A stretch of 64,000 nucleotides of DNA from Chlorobiota bacterium (GTDB lineage Bacteria; Bacteroidota; Ignavibacteria; OLB7). Within the stretch, counting starts at the first letter, position 1, and every line of letters begins with the position of its first letter. The translations under genes and the position numbers were made by a program. Positions 54,127-62,396 of the stretch are shown piece by piece. The notes beneath the pieces are model-generated. The model ran no database searches. It was not told where the DNA came from and saw nothing but the letters and a program-made list of their open reading frames with translations. Location: positions 248,001 to 312,000 of the forward strand of contig JADJXR010000001.1 in the NCBI GenBank assembly GCA_016710285.1, read 5' to 3'.

Positions 54127-54885
54127 ATGTATTTAATATATGTGGATGAAAGTGGCGATTCGGGAGACATCGCTCGAAGCCCAACAACGTATTTCATTCT
54201 TAGTGCCTTGATTATTCACGAACTACAGTGGCATCAAGCCCTTGATTCACTTGTTCAGTTGCGGAGGCATCTTAGGGATACAAAAGGGTTGAAAATTCGT
54301 GAAGAGATTCACGCTGTTCATTTCATTAACAAACCGGGCACGCTATCGCGCATTAAAAGGAATGATAGGCTTGATATTATGAAGCAATGCCTTGATTGGG
54401 TAGCAAGTCAAACTACTGTGAGCGTCATTACCGTTGCTATAAATAAGCATAAGCATCCGGCTAATGTCTTTGAAATCGCATGGAAGACCCTAATTCAAAG
54501 GCTTGAGAACACTATTCGCCATCAAAATTTTCGAGGGCATGCAAATTCTGAAGATCGTGGGTTAATTCTACCGGATAACACCGATGGGCAAAAGCTGATT
54601 GCCCTACTACGCAAAATGCGTAGATATAACCCAATTCCATACCAGAACAATACAGGTGTACAGAATTCCCCAATAACCCACATTGTGGAGGATCCATTTA
54701 TGAAAAACTCATCAACATCTCTTTTCCACCAGATTGTTGATGTGATTGCTTACTCAGCACGTCAGTTATATGAACCTAACGCCTATATGCGTAAGAAAGG
54801 AGCCACTACTTTTTATTCTCGATTGGATGCTGCATTAGTGCGTCAAGCATCCAAAAAACACCCTTTAGGAATTGTGGAACGGTAA
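54127..54885 (+). CDS. DUF3800 domain protein
   Basis: 252 residues. The opening MYLIYVDESGDSGD is the DUF3800 hallmark (acidic DESG motif); the later part has a conserved-type HIVEDPFMKNSSTSLFHQIVDVIAYSARQ. DUF3800 is of unknown function; the acidic N-terminal motif suggests a nuclease-like metal site, an inference. The gene is much more AT-rich than its neighbours (codons such as ATA, AAA, TTT, CTA), a sign of transfer, and lies between pfp and the decarboxylase-like gene. It converges on a small structured RNA at 54884-54950 whose T run overlaps its stop. No clear promoter box of its own. Confidence 0.85.
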   Translation: MYLIYVDESGDSGDIARSPTTYFILSALIIHELQWHQALDSLVQLRRHLRDTKGLKIREEIHAVHFINKPGTLSRIKRNDRLDIMKQCLDWVASQTTVSVITVAINKHKHPANVFEIAWKTLIQRLENTIRHQNFRGHANSEDRGLILPDNTDGQKLIALLRKMRRYNPIPYQNNTGVQNSPITHIVEDPFMKNSSTSLFHQIVDVIAYSARQLYEPNAYMRKKGATTFYSRLDAALVRQASKKHPLGIVER

Positions 54886-54950
54886 AAAAAAAGGGGCGGC
54901 TGAGCCGTCCCGGGGGAGTCCTACTCCTCAGTCGTGCTGAGTTTCAGACT
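54884..54950 (-). ncRNA. Small structured RNA convergent with the DUF3800 gene
   Basis: On the minus strand three hairpins in a row: CTCAG/CTGAG (54937-54941 with 54927-54931), GGAGT/ACTCC (54923-54927 with 54915-54919) and GGGACGGC/GCCGCCCC (54904-54911 with 54893-54900). Nine T residues (54884-54892) follow, a terminator. A TATATTTG box at 54956-54963 lies just upstream. Together: a compact promoter-RNA-terminator unit of about 65 nt. An ATG at 54951-54953 (MSLKLSTTEE, 10 codons) lies at its 5' end. RNA motifs placed beside DUF3800 genes were named in comparative-genomic work; this may be one, but I could not check. Confidence 0.55.
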
Positions 54951-54955
54951 CATGG

Positions 54956-54963
54956 CAAATATA
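54956..54963 (-). promoter_or_regulatory. TATATTTG box of the DUF3800-adjacent RNA
   Basis: Perfect TAnnTTTG pointing left; the predicted start is 6-8 nt downstream, at the first hairpin. The box equals that of tRNA-Leu. A -33 TTG is 23 nt upstream, further than usual. Confidence 0.5.
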
Positions 54964-55006
54964 ACCATTGAACCATACTGCGCGATCAATTATTGTAACC
55001 AACACC

Positions 55007-55786
55007 ATGTCTCCAGAAAATATCCAACAACTTGCCGCTATCGTTGATGACGCGGCGATGAACCGAACCGAGATAGACCAAATTGCCGCAACCAACCCCG
55101 CGCTAACGATGGAGGTTGCCTACCAGATCCAAGCTGCATCCGTGGCGCGGCGAATTGAGCGGGGCGAACGGCTGGTGGGGATGAAAATGGGGTTGACCAG
55201 CCGTGCCAAAATGGAGCAAATGGGGGTCCACGAGCCGATCTACGGAAGGCTTACCAGCAGCATGATCCTGAACAACGGCGCAACGATTCAGCATGGTGAT
55301 TTGATCCATCCGCGCATCGAGCCGGAGGTGGCCTTCCTGCTGAAACGTGATCTGTCCGGTCCAGTTACCCCGGCCGAGGCATTGCTTGCCGTGGAAGGGG
55401 TTTGCGCCGCGCTGGAGATTATTGACAGCCGCTACCGCGACTTTAAATTCACCCTTCCCGATGTTGTGGCCGACAACACTTCGGCAGTGCTGTTTGCCCT
55501 TGGGGACTTGGTGAAACCGCCCGATGCGGTCAACTTGGGGAACTTGGGAATCGTGATGGAAATCAACGGCGTTGCGGTGGAGATAGGGAGCAGCGCAGCA
55601 ATCTTGGAACACCCTGCACGCTCGCTGGCGGAGTTGGCGAATATGCTGGCACGCCGTGGCGAATCGCTAAAAGCCGGGCAGATTGTCCTGGCGGGCGGGG
55701 CAACCGCCGCCGTGGCAATCAACCCCGGGGATCATATCCGAGCGGTAGTGGATGAGCTTGGGGTGGCGGAGGTTCGGGTCCGATAA
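55007..55786 (+). CDS. 2-oxopent-4-enoate hydratase/4-oxalocrotonate decarboxylase family protein
   Basis: 259 residues from the ATG at 55007 (MSPENIQQLAAIVDDAAM). Family signature LVGMKMGLTSRAKMEQMGVHEPIYG, then HPRIEPEVAFLLKRDLSGPV and VCAALEIIDSRYRDFKF with the metal-binding acidic residues. Members either hydrate 2-oxopent-4-enoate or decarboxylate 4-oxalocrotonate; VGMKMGLTSRAK is closest to the decarboxylase side. Both feed the 4-hydroxy-2-oxovalerate aldolase at 41 kb, so the two may belong to one meta-cleavage-type pathway, though 14 kb apart and with no partner genes between. Confidence 0.9.
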   Translation: MSPENIQQLAAIVDDAAMNRTEIDQIAATNPALTMEVAYQIQAASVARRIERGERLVGMKMGLTSRAKMEQMGVHEPIYGRLTSSMILNNGATIQHGDLIHPRIEPEVAFLLKRDLSGPVTPAEALLAVEGVCAALEIIDSRYRDFKFTLPDVVADNTSAVLFALGDLVKPPDAVNLGNLGIVMEINGVAVEIGSSAAILEHPARSLAELANMLARRGESLKAGQIVLAGGATAAVAINPGDHIRAVVDELGVAEVRVR

Positions 55787-55813
55787 CCCGCCACCGCCTG
55801 CGCCCCGAATCGT

Positions 55814-56050
55814 TTACGGCATATACTGAACCAGTCGCGTCTCCTGCTGCTGGCCAATTTCCACCGACAGCAGATAGATGCCCGCATCCAACGGCTGCGG
55901 CAAGGTGCGGAGGTTGAATTGAATGGTATGAACCCCGGGCTGGCAGATGCCCTGGAAAACGCGATGAATGGGGCGCGAGCTAAGATCGCGCAGCTCGATA
56001 ACGCATTTTTGTGGAGAGCCTTCCACCGCGAACGGGATTGTCAGTTCCAT
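55814..56050 (-). CDS. Short protein like a solitary type IX sorting/FlgD Ig domain
   Basis: 78 residues (MELTIPFAVEGSPQKCVIEL, DLSSRPIHRVFQGICQPGVH, LDAGIYLLSVEIGQQQETR). This is the consensus of a Por-type C-terminal sorting domain or FlgD Ig-like fold, but it has no signal peptide and no cargo domain in front. A TATTTTTG box (56091-56098) about 40 nt upstream gives it a promoter. It may be a remnant of a larger gene or a genuine small protein. Confidence 0.6.
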   Translation of the reverse strand: MELTIPFAVEGSPQKCVIELRDLSSRPIHRVFQGICQPGVHTIQFNLRTLPQPLDAGIYLLSVEIGQQQETRLVQYMP

Positions 56051-56090
56051 TGAAGTTGTTGGGAAACGAATGATGTTGCTTCAACCGCGG

Positions 56091-56098
56091 CAAAAATA
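56091..56098 (-). promoter_or_regulatory. TATTTTTG box before the sorting-domain-like gene
   Basis: Matches TAnnTTTG, leftward, about 40 nt before the ATG at 56050; it lies 5 bp from the divergent start of the permease at 56103. Confidence 0.4.
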
Positions 56099-56102
56099 AC
56101 CG

Positions 56103-56897
56103 ATGCGCACGCTGCACCGCTATTTCACATTGTTGATTGCCTTCATGCGGGTAAACTGGCGCAGCGCGTTGGAGTACCGCACCAACTTTTTGTTCGAGAT
56201 GGTCCTCTCGCTTCTGGAAGTTGGGATGTACCTGTTCTATTGGAAACTCTTCTTCGGTATCTCCGGCGGGGTTGGTGGGGTGACGTACGAGCAGATCGTG
56301 GCTCTGATCGCCTTCAACCACGTGATCTATGCCGGGTTGGATACGCTGATGGGGAACCATATCTGGGACGCTTCCGAGCTGATTATCAAAGGGCAATTCG
56401 ACCTGTTCTTGGTGCAGCCGAAATCCCCAATTTTTCAACTCTTCTTTTCGGGAGCGCAACCGCTGCGGGCCGTGCAGCTGCTGACCGGAACCGCCGTGTA
56501 CGCCGCCGTCATGCCGCTCACCCTGCAAAGCATCGGACTCTATCTGTTTGGGGTGGCGGTTGGTGTGGCGATTTTTGGCTCCTGGTTGGTCATCATCCAC
56601 GCGCTGACGTTCCGGCTTGGCAACTACTTGGTGGTGATTAAGCTGATGTCGGTCATCCTCCATTTTGCGAAGAAGCCGGCAACCATCTTCTCGTTTGCTG
56701 TCCGCGTTGTTCTGTACACCATCATCCCCGCTGCGTATTTAGGGACCGCACAGGCCGAACAAGCGATTGCCCCAAGCGCGCCAATGCTGGCACTGCTTGC
56801 CGGGCTGGCGATGATCTCGCCGATCATCGCCAGCTGGTTCTTCCGCCGCGGAATGCGCTTGTACGAAAGCGGCAATTTGATTGGGGCCAGAATGTAG
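56103..56897 (+). CDS. ABC-2 type transporter permease
   Basis: 264 residues, six predicted membrane helices (for example FEMVLSLLEVGMYLFYWKLFF, VYAAVMPLTLQSIGLYLF). The opening EYRTNFLFE and the middle DLFLVQPKSPIFQLFFSG fit the DUF990/ABC2_membrane_6 permeases, which pair with a second permease and an ATPase to export lipids, polysaccharide or antibiotics. No ATPase or second permease is adjacent, so partners must be elsewhere. Substrate unknown. Confidence 0.82.
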   Translation: MRTLHRYFTLLIAFMRVNWRSALEYRTNFLFEMVLSLLEVGMYLFYWKLFFGISGGVGGVTYEQIVALIAFNHVIYAGLDTLMGNHIWDASELIIKGQFDLFLVQPKSPIFQLFFSGAQPLRAVQLLTGTAVYAAVMPLTLQSIGLYLFGVAVGVAIFGSWLVIIHALTFRLGNYLVVIKLMSVILHFAKKPATIFSFAVRVVLYTIIPAAYLGTAQAEQAIAPSAPMLALLAGLAMISPIIASWFFRRGMRLYESGNLIGARM

Positions 56898-56946
56898 GAT
56901 TCCCCCAAAAATAGAGGTCCCGGCCACCACCGTCCCTTTCCGCAAT

Positions 56947-58632
56947 CTACCTTGCCACCACCACTCGCTTGGCGGCCATGATCCCCGCGTCGGTTCGGAC
57001 CACGCAGCTGTACACGCCCGCCGGAAGGTCCTGCAGCGGAAGCACTATCGCCTGATTTCCTTCCTCCATTCTTCCATCGGCAACCGTTCCAACAACTTGC
57101 CCCATTGCATCATAGATCGTTAGGGTGACGTTGCCGGACGCTGGCAAACTGAAGATCGCTTGCGCGGTGGCGGAAGCCGGGTTCGGAACCACCGAAAGCC
57201 GCAGCCGCTTGGCTCCCTCGCGAAGCTGGTCCTCCACCCCAGCGGCGGGGTCGAACGAGCGCATTGGCGATTGCAGGGTTGGGATCGAATCGTTCAAGAT
57301 GTCAACATTGAAGCGGAGGTTATCCCCCAGGGCAAGGAAGGTGACGATGCTGGAGCCGTACATCTGCAAGTCGCCGGTGTAGATCGGCGTTTCCTGACCC
57401 CGGCGGAACACCTGCAAGTTCACCATCCCCGACGGCACGTCGCGGTACTGCGTGTAGTCCAGGAAGGCAACGCTGTCGTACATCACCGTGTCGGCTCCGG
57501 AGGGCTTCAGCACAATCGTCAGCGGGCCGTAGAAGTCGGTAACGTTCGCCACACGAATCTTTGCCACGTTTGGATTGGAAATTTTCATCGAAAGCCACCG
57601 CCGCATCAGCAGGTGGGTGCGGCCTCCGTTGTCGAACTGCGTCAGCACCACGGCGTAGCCGGTGTCGGGATGGAGCGGAACCTTTGTGGTCAGCAGCGGA
57701 TTCCCGGGGTTTTCGCCAGCGGCAACAAAACTGAGCGTGGCTTCCTGGGCAGTTAGCGGGCCGTAGCGTTCGGCGGCGCTGCGGTACGGGAGCTTGGTGG
57801 TGCGGATGTTCCCATCGAAATAGACATCCACTTTCGGCACATTGGATTGCGGCCAAGCGTTCACCGCACGGATAAATGCTGGCGGAGTGGACGCGCCTTG
57901 CAGCAGCGGAATTTTCACGGCAGTGGTTCCCCCCAACGCTCCGTTGATCTCATAGACCTTCAGGTTGTTGGCGGCGTTTCCGGTTATCACCAACGTGGTG
58001 TAGGAAAGGTTCGCCAGCGGGGCGATAAACTGCGCAAGCGGTTGCGTCGAGCCGTTCCGCGTGATAATCAGCGTTGCGGCAACAGCATCCACCGACTTGA
58101 ACACCGTTGCGCTATCGGGGCGGATATTCGTGAACATCGCCTGGCCAGTTGCCACCGTTCCCAAATAGATGTCGAACGAGTCAGCCAGCTGCGAGGCATG
58201 AAGCACCCGCAACAACGCTTTTCCGGCGGCCGGGATATTGTTCTTCAGCCGGCTAAGCACCGTGAACTTTGGCGTGCTGCTGGCGTTGCTGGCTCCGTAG
58301 GCGATTCCCAGATAATCGGTGCTGGAAGCAACCGCTATGTCGGAGGCGATAATCGGAGTAGCGACTCCGGCCCCGGCGGCCACAACCTTGACGTTCACGC
58401 TTCCCGCACCCACCGGAAGCCCGGGGATCACGGCCGACATATGTTCCGATTCCAGCCCCTGGATTGTTGGGGTGGCAAGGTCGTTGAAATGGACATCAAC
58501 GGCCCCCCCACCCTCAAGAAGATGAACGGCGCGGAAGTCAAATTTTTGGGCATGGGCCGAAGCCGTGGCGATAAGGATAATTCCCATCACCAAGAATATG
58601 CGGAGCAAGGCGTGTGTGTAGCGGTTAATCAT
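56947..58632 (-). CDS. DUF4397 surface protein with type IX sorting domain
   Basis: 561 residues with a signal peptide (about 1-28, ending TASAHAQ) and two or more DUF4397 units (DFRAVHLLEGGGAVDVHFND, ALLRVLHASQLADSFDIYLG, IRAVNAWPQSNVPKVDVYFD). The last 80 residues (LSVVPNPASATAQAIFSL, LTIYDAMGQVVGTVADGRM, LPAGVYSCVVRTDAG) are a Por sorting domain, ending MAAKRVVVAR. Same plan as 15755-18067 and probably paralogous, so the chromosome carries a family of such exported proteins. Function unknown. Confidence 0.9.
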   Translation of the reverse strand: MINRYTHALLRIFLVMGIILIATASAHAQKFDFRAVHLLEGGGAVDVHFNDLATPTIQGLESEHMSAVIPGLPVGAGSVNVKVVAAGAGVATPIIASDIAVASSTDYLGIAYGASNASSTPKFTVLSRLKNNIPAAGKALLRVLHASQLADSFDIYLGTVATGQAMFTNIRPDSATVFKSVDAVAATLIITRNGSTQPLAQFIAPLANLSYTTLVITGNAANNLKVYEINGALGGTTAVKIPLLQGASTPPAFIRAVNAWPQSNVPKVDVYFDGNIRTTKLPYRSAAERYGPLTAQEATLSFVAAGENPGNPLLTTKVPLHPDTGYAVVLTQFDNGGRTHLLMRRWLSMKISNPNVAKIRVANVTDFYGPLTIVLKPSGADTVMYDSVAFLDYTQYRDVPSGMVNLQVFRRGQETPIYTGDLQMYGSSIVTFLALGDNLRFNVDILNDSIPTLQSPMRSFDPAAGVEDQLREGAKRLRLSVVPNPASATAQAIFSLPASGNVTLTIYDAMGQVVGTVADGRMEEGNQAIVLPLQDLPAGVYSCVVRTDAGIMAAKRVVVAR

Positions 58633-58960
58633 TGGATGTTATGCTGTTGTGTGTTGTGCAGCCGGGGGCTGTGCGTTTCTTGTTTGTGGATGGGGGAGTG
58701 ATGAGAACCGGCCAACAGCCAGCAAATGTTCCTGCTGGGCATTCCCGATTCCGCAGTGGGGGCATCCGTGCCGCCAAACCTGTACCAAACCATTTATAAG
58801 ATACACGCTGCACGGAAATCATGCGAACCACTTTTGGGGATTACGTAGATTTGTCACCCTTCATCAACAGGATGAAACAGTCAGGGGGGAGAAAGTATTG
58901 GACGACAGCAACCTCCCCCCCTTCTGATTTCTACCAGAGCCATCATTGAGCCATTACGTA
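58633..58960. other. Divergent region before lysS, with a TAGATTTG box
   Basis: About 330 bp. TAGATTTG at 58846-58853 points right, 107 nt before the lysS ATG, and is the best promoter candidate. No ORF or RNA structure stands out in the rest. Confidence 0.45.
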
Positions 58961-60571
58961 ATGAACACCTTCGAGAACGATCAGGTAGCACGCCGGTACG
59001 AAGAACTTCACGAGCTGGAAACCCAAGGGGTGGTTGCCTACCCGTACTCCTTCCCCAAAACCTACGATGCCGCCGCCGCGCGCGCGCTGTTCCGCGACGA
59101 TGCGCCGGAACCACTGCAAGCAGCCATTGCCGGGCGGGTGGTGGCAATCCGCCGCATGGGGAAAGCCAGCTTCTTCCACCTGCAAGACGACAGCGGGCGG
59201 ATCCAGATCTATCTAAAAAAAGATGACCTGCCGAACTACGACCACCTGAAGCTCTTCGACATTGGCGACATCATCGGTGTGCAGGGATTCATGTTCCGCA
59301 CCCGCACCGGGGAGATAAGCCTGCACGCGCAAACGGTCCAGATGCTGACCAAATGCTTGGTCCCGCTGCCAGTGCCAAAGGAGGAAACCGACGAGCATGG
59401 GAACCGGATTGTCCATGACCAATTTGCCGACAAGGAGCTTCGCTACCGCCAGCGGTATCTGGACCTTGCCGTAAACCCGCAAGTGCGCGACACCTTCCGC
59501 AAGCGGGCGCAGATCATCACCACCATCCGCCGCTACTTGGACCAGCGTGGATATTTGGAGGTGGAGACCCCGGTGCTTCACACCATGTACGGCGGCGCGG
59601 CGGCGCGCCCGTTCGGCACCCATCTGAACGCATTGAATATCCCCCTGTACCTCCGTATCTCCCTTGAGCTAAACCTGAAACGCCTGATTGTTGGCGGCTT
59701 CGAAGGGGTGTATGAGCTTGGCAAGAACTTCCGCAACGAGGGGATTGACAAAACCCACAACCCGGAATTCACCATGCTGGAGTTGTACGTGGCCTACAAG
59801 GATTACCTCTGGATGATGGAGATGGTGGAGGAGATGTTGAACGAGGTGGTGCTGGCCGTCAACGGGTCGCTGCGGGTGCGGACCGCTGCGGGCGAACTGA
59901 ACTTCACCCGCCCGTTCCGCCGCGCCACCATGCACGAGCTGATCTACGAATACACCGGCCACCGGATTGACGGAATGGATGCCGACACGCTCCGCACCGT
60001 TGCCCGCGAACTCCATATCGGCGTGGATGGGACAATGGGGGCGGGGAAAATCATTGATGAAATCTTCAGCCAGCGGGTGCAGCCAAACCTGATCCAGCCG
60101 ACGTTCGTGATGGATTACCCAACCGAGATGGTCCCCCTTGCCAAACGCCACCGAAGCAAACCCGGGCTGGTGGAAAGCTGGGAACTGATTGTCAACGGCC
60201 AGGAGCTTGCCCCCTGCTTCAGCGAGCTGAACGACCCCCGCGACCAACGCGAACGCTTTGCCGAACAAGCCAAGCTGCGCGCCGCCGGCGACGACGAAGC
60301 AATGCTGATTGACAACGATTTCCTGTACGCCCTTGAAGTCGGAATGCCCCCCGCCGCAGGCCTTGGCGTGGGCATTGACCGGCTGACGATGCTTCTGACC
60401 GGCGAGGAATCTATCCGCGACGTGATCTTCTTCCCGATGATGCGCCCCGAGGAACGCCGGGCCGCCACCACCGCCGCCGATAGCCCAACAAGTGCCAACA
60501 CCGCCCCCAGCGAAACCGCCGCCACCAACAGCGAACGGGGCGAGTGGGAAGGTGGGGACCGGGTGGAATAA
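58961..60571 (+). CDS. lysS: Lysyl-tRNA synthetase, class II
   Basis: 536 residues from the ATG at 58961 (MNTFENDQVARRYEELHE); a TTG five codons upstream (58946) is also open. OB-fold anticodon domain (VAIRRMGKASFFHLQDDSGR), then the class II motifs: motif 2 KNFRNEGIDKTHNPEFTMLE, the signature KPGLVESWELIVNGQELA and motif 3 GLGVGIDRLTMLLT. The first helix and LRYRQRYLDLAVNP are usual for LysRS. A Ser/Thr/Ala tail of about 35 residues after RPEERRAA is extra. The terminator at 60592 follows the stop. Confidence 0.98.
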   Translation: MNTFENDQVARRYEELHELETQGVVAYPYSFPKTYDAAAARALFRDDAPEPLQAAIAGRVVAIRRMGKASFFHLQDDSGRIQIYLKKDDLPNYDHLKLFDIGDIIGVQGFMFRTRTGEISLHAQTVQMLTKCLVPLPVPKEETDEHGNRIVHDQFADKELRYRQRYLDLAVNPQVRDTFRKRAQIITTIRRYLDQRGYLEVETPVLHTMYGGAAARPFGTHLNALNIPLYLRISLELNLKRLIVGGFEGVYELGKNFRNEGIDKTHNPEFTMLELYVAYKDYLWMMEMVEEMLNEVVLAVNGSLRVRTAAGELNFTRPFRRATMHELIYEYTGHRIDGMDADTLRTVARELHIGVDGTMGAGKIIDEIFSQRVQPNLIQPTFVMDYPTEMVPLAKRHRSKPGLVESWELIVNGQELAPCFSELNDPRDQRERFAEQAKLRAAGDDEAMLIDNDFLYALEVGMPPAAGLGVGIDRLTMLLTGEESIRDVIFFPMMRPEERRAATTAADSPTSANTAPSETAATNSERGEWEGGDRVE

Positions 60572-60591
60572 CACCACGTTGCTGAACAATC

Positions 60592-60634
60592 AACGGGTTG
60601 GCAGGGGAAAGGATATCCCTTGCCAACCCGTTTT
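60592..60634 (+). terminator. Intrinsic terminator of lysS
   Basis: aacgggttggca (60592-60603) pairs with tgccaacccgtt (60621-60632), with inner GGG/CCC extending the stem, followed by T residues. Confidence 0.85.
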
Positions 60635-60637
60635 TTA

Positions 60638-60672
60638 TTTCTCTGCCGAACTCAGTTTCTCTGCCGAACTCA
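60638..60672. repeat. 17-bp tandem duplication at the end of the NHL-like lipoprotein gene
   Basis: tttctctgccgaactca occurs at 60638-60654 and 60656-60672. The second copy contains the stop of the leftward gene, so the duplication extends only non-coding sequence. Confidence 0.85.
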
Positions 60673-61740
60673 ATTCTCCGTGGTCAACCGGAAGCGGACG
60701 ATTCGGTTGTTGTCGGTGTCGGCAACGTACAGGGTGCGGTCGTGGTGGGCCACGCCGTGGGGGTTCTTCAGGACCGCCGCGCCGCCGAACGATTGCCCGC
60801 GGAACTCCATCCCCTTGCTGTTGAATTTGTACACGCTATCGCGCCCGGCATCCACCACGTAGATATTTCCAAAACGGTCCTGGGCGGCATCCTCCGGCTG
60901 GGTAAATCGCTCGATGTTCATCAAGTCGCCAAGCTGAAACTGTGGCGGGAACGTTGGTTGCCAGCCTTCGCCTTCCGAGCTTGAGGAGTAGGTGAACGAT
61001 TGGAACCGGAACTGCTGCCCGGGGTCGCTTTGGGTGATGGAAAAACTTCGCCCGTTCTCCTGGGTAAGGATTGAGGTCAATCCGGCAATGGAGCCAATGG
61101 CGTTTCCCACCGGAGCAACCGCGCCAACTGGGGAGATCAGCGTCCCATTCTGGCTGATCTCCAACACGCTGTTGTCGGGGTCCACTGCCGAGGTGTTCAG
61201 CGGGCCGACCCGCGCAACAAGGAACCCGTTATCAGGAAGCGCGGCCACGCCAGTAAACCGGCGATTGGGCTTTGATGGCTCGGCCCACATCAACTCCATT
61301 GGTGCCGCAGCAATGGCATGCTGCGTGGCGGCAAGGTCAATCCGATACACCGCGCCGATGGTGGTTGCCCTCCCCTGGATCGTGGTGTCAAGTTCCCCGG
61401 CCACCAGCAGCCGGAACCGGTAATCCTGCGCCAGCGCCACCGGACGGCGGATTGGTTTTGAATATCCCACCACTCTTCCGGCCAGGTCCAGCATTGCCAC
61501 GCGGTCGTTCTGGGTGTCGGCAACGTAGATGAACGGTTCGCGTCCGGCCAGCACATCCTCCGGTTTGCTAAAGCCGCCCCATGCCGGTTCAATCGGTACG
61601 TAGATGGTGTCCATCGCCACGGGGTCGCCAACAATGGGGGCCGCAGGGGCAGATGGCTTATTGGCACAGGCGGAGAGAACAAGGGAAAGGAACGAGCAAA
61701 GCAAGAAGGCGGCACCAAGCGAAGCAAGGGCTGGTTTCAT
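60670..61740 (-). CDS. Lipoprotein with NHL/6-bladed propeller-like repeats
   Basis: 356 residues from the ATG at 61740 (MKPALASLGAAFLLCSF); lipobox SLVLSAC. Repeats of the NHL/SMP-30 kind: FIYVADTQNDRVAMLDLAGRVV near the start, IYVVDAGRDSVYKFNSKGMEF and LYVADTDNNRIVRF near the end. Such propellers bind ligands or partner proteins at the cell surface or in the periplasm; the function here is unknown. An earlier ATG at 61755 is also in frame. Confidence 0.8.
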   Translation of the reverse strand: MKPALASLGAAFLLCSFLSLVLSACANKPSAPAAPIVGDPVAMDTIYVPIEPAWGGFSKPEDVLAGREPFIYVADTQNDRVAMLDLAGRVVGYSKPIRRPVALAQDYRFRLLVAGELDTTIQGRATTIGAVYRIDLAATQHAIAAAPMELMWAEPSKPNRRFTGVAALPDNGFLVARVGPLNTSAVDPDNSVLEISQNGTLISPVGAVAPVGNAIGSIAGLTSILTQENGRSFSITQSDPGQQFRFQSFTYSSSSEGEGWQPTFPPQFQLGDLMNIERFTQPEDAAQDRFGNIYVVDAGRDSVYKFNSKGMEFRGQSFGGAAVLKNPHGVAHHDRTLYVADTDNNRIVRFRLTTEN

Positions 61741-61775
61741 GGCGGAGAGAAGCATCGTCGGGATCAGTAATGAAA

Positions 61776-61806
61776 AACGGCGTTCCGAACTTAGCGGAAC
61801 GCCGTT
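61776..61806 (-). terminator. Intrinsic terminator after mscL
   Basis: aacggcgttccg (61776-61787) pairs with cggaacgccgtt (61795-61806), loop of 7. On the minus strand T residues follow, so it ends the mscL transcript. Confidence 0.8.
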
Positions 61807-61828
61807 GGCTATCCAAGTTTTTTGTGTG

Positions 61829-62257
61829 TTAGTTCCGTGACTTCAGCAAGTCGCGAATTTCCGTCAGCAAGGATTCTTCGGCGCTTGGACCTGCGGGCGG
61901 TGCTTCCGGTGCGGGCTTGCGCATTTTGTTCATCCATTTCACCATCAGGAAAATGGAGAACGTGGTGAGAATGAACTTGATCACTACGGAGATGAACATC
62001 CCATAATTCATCGTCACTGCGCCGGCGGCTTGTGCATCGGCAAGGGTTTTGTAGGGACCGGCGGCCTTCTCCCCTTCGCGGAGAAGAAGGAAAAGATTGG
62101 CGAAATCCACCTTGCCAAGAATAAGCCCCAACAAAGGGTTCAGAAGGTCGTTGACCACTGAGTTGACGATTGCCCCAAACGCCGCGCCGATAATCACGCC
62201 GACCGCAAGGTCCACGACGTTTCCGCGCATGGCAAATTCTTTGAACTCCTTTAGCAT
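61829..62257 (-). CDS. mscL: Large-conductance mechanosensitive channel
   Basis: 142 residues; a homopentameric inner-membrane valve that opens under extreme turgor. N-terminal MLKEFKEFAMRGNVVDLAVGVIIGAAF is the TM1 pore helix entrance (GxxxG/A packing), TM2 is ISVVIKFILTTFSIFLMV, and the C-terminal cytoplasmic helix bundle is LLTEIRDLLKSR. Length and order fit MscL exactly. Its own promoter box is not clear (TACGTTTA about 95 nt upstream is close to TAnnTTTG). Confidence 0.97.
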   Translation of the reverse strand: MLKEFKEFAMRGNVVDLAVGVIIGAAFGAIVNSVVNDLLNPLLGLILGKVDFANLFLLLREGEKAAGPYKTLADAQAAGAVTMNYGMFISVVIKFILTTFSIFLMVKWMNKMRKPAPEAPPAGPSAEESLLTEIRDLLKSRN

Positions 62258-62396
62258 TCAGCCTCCGTTGGTGATAGTGTGTATGAAGGATTCCCACAGG
62301 TTCAAGCCCCCACCCTCCCTACTCTCCCCCGCAAGCCTTCCGCCCGCAGTAAACGTAGCACTAACAGGACCGAACGGCAAAAGAATTCTTGATTGC

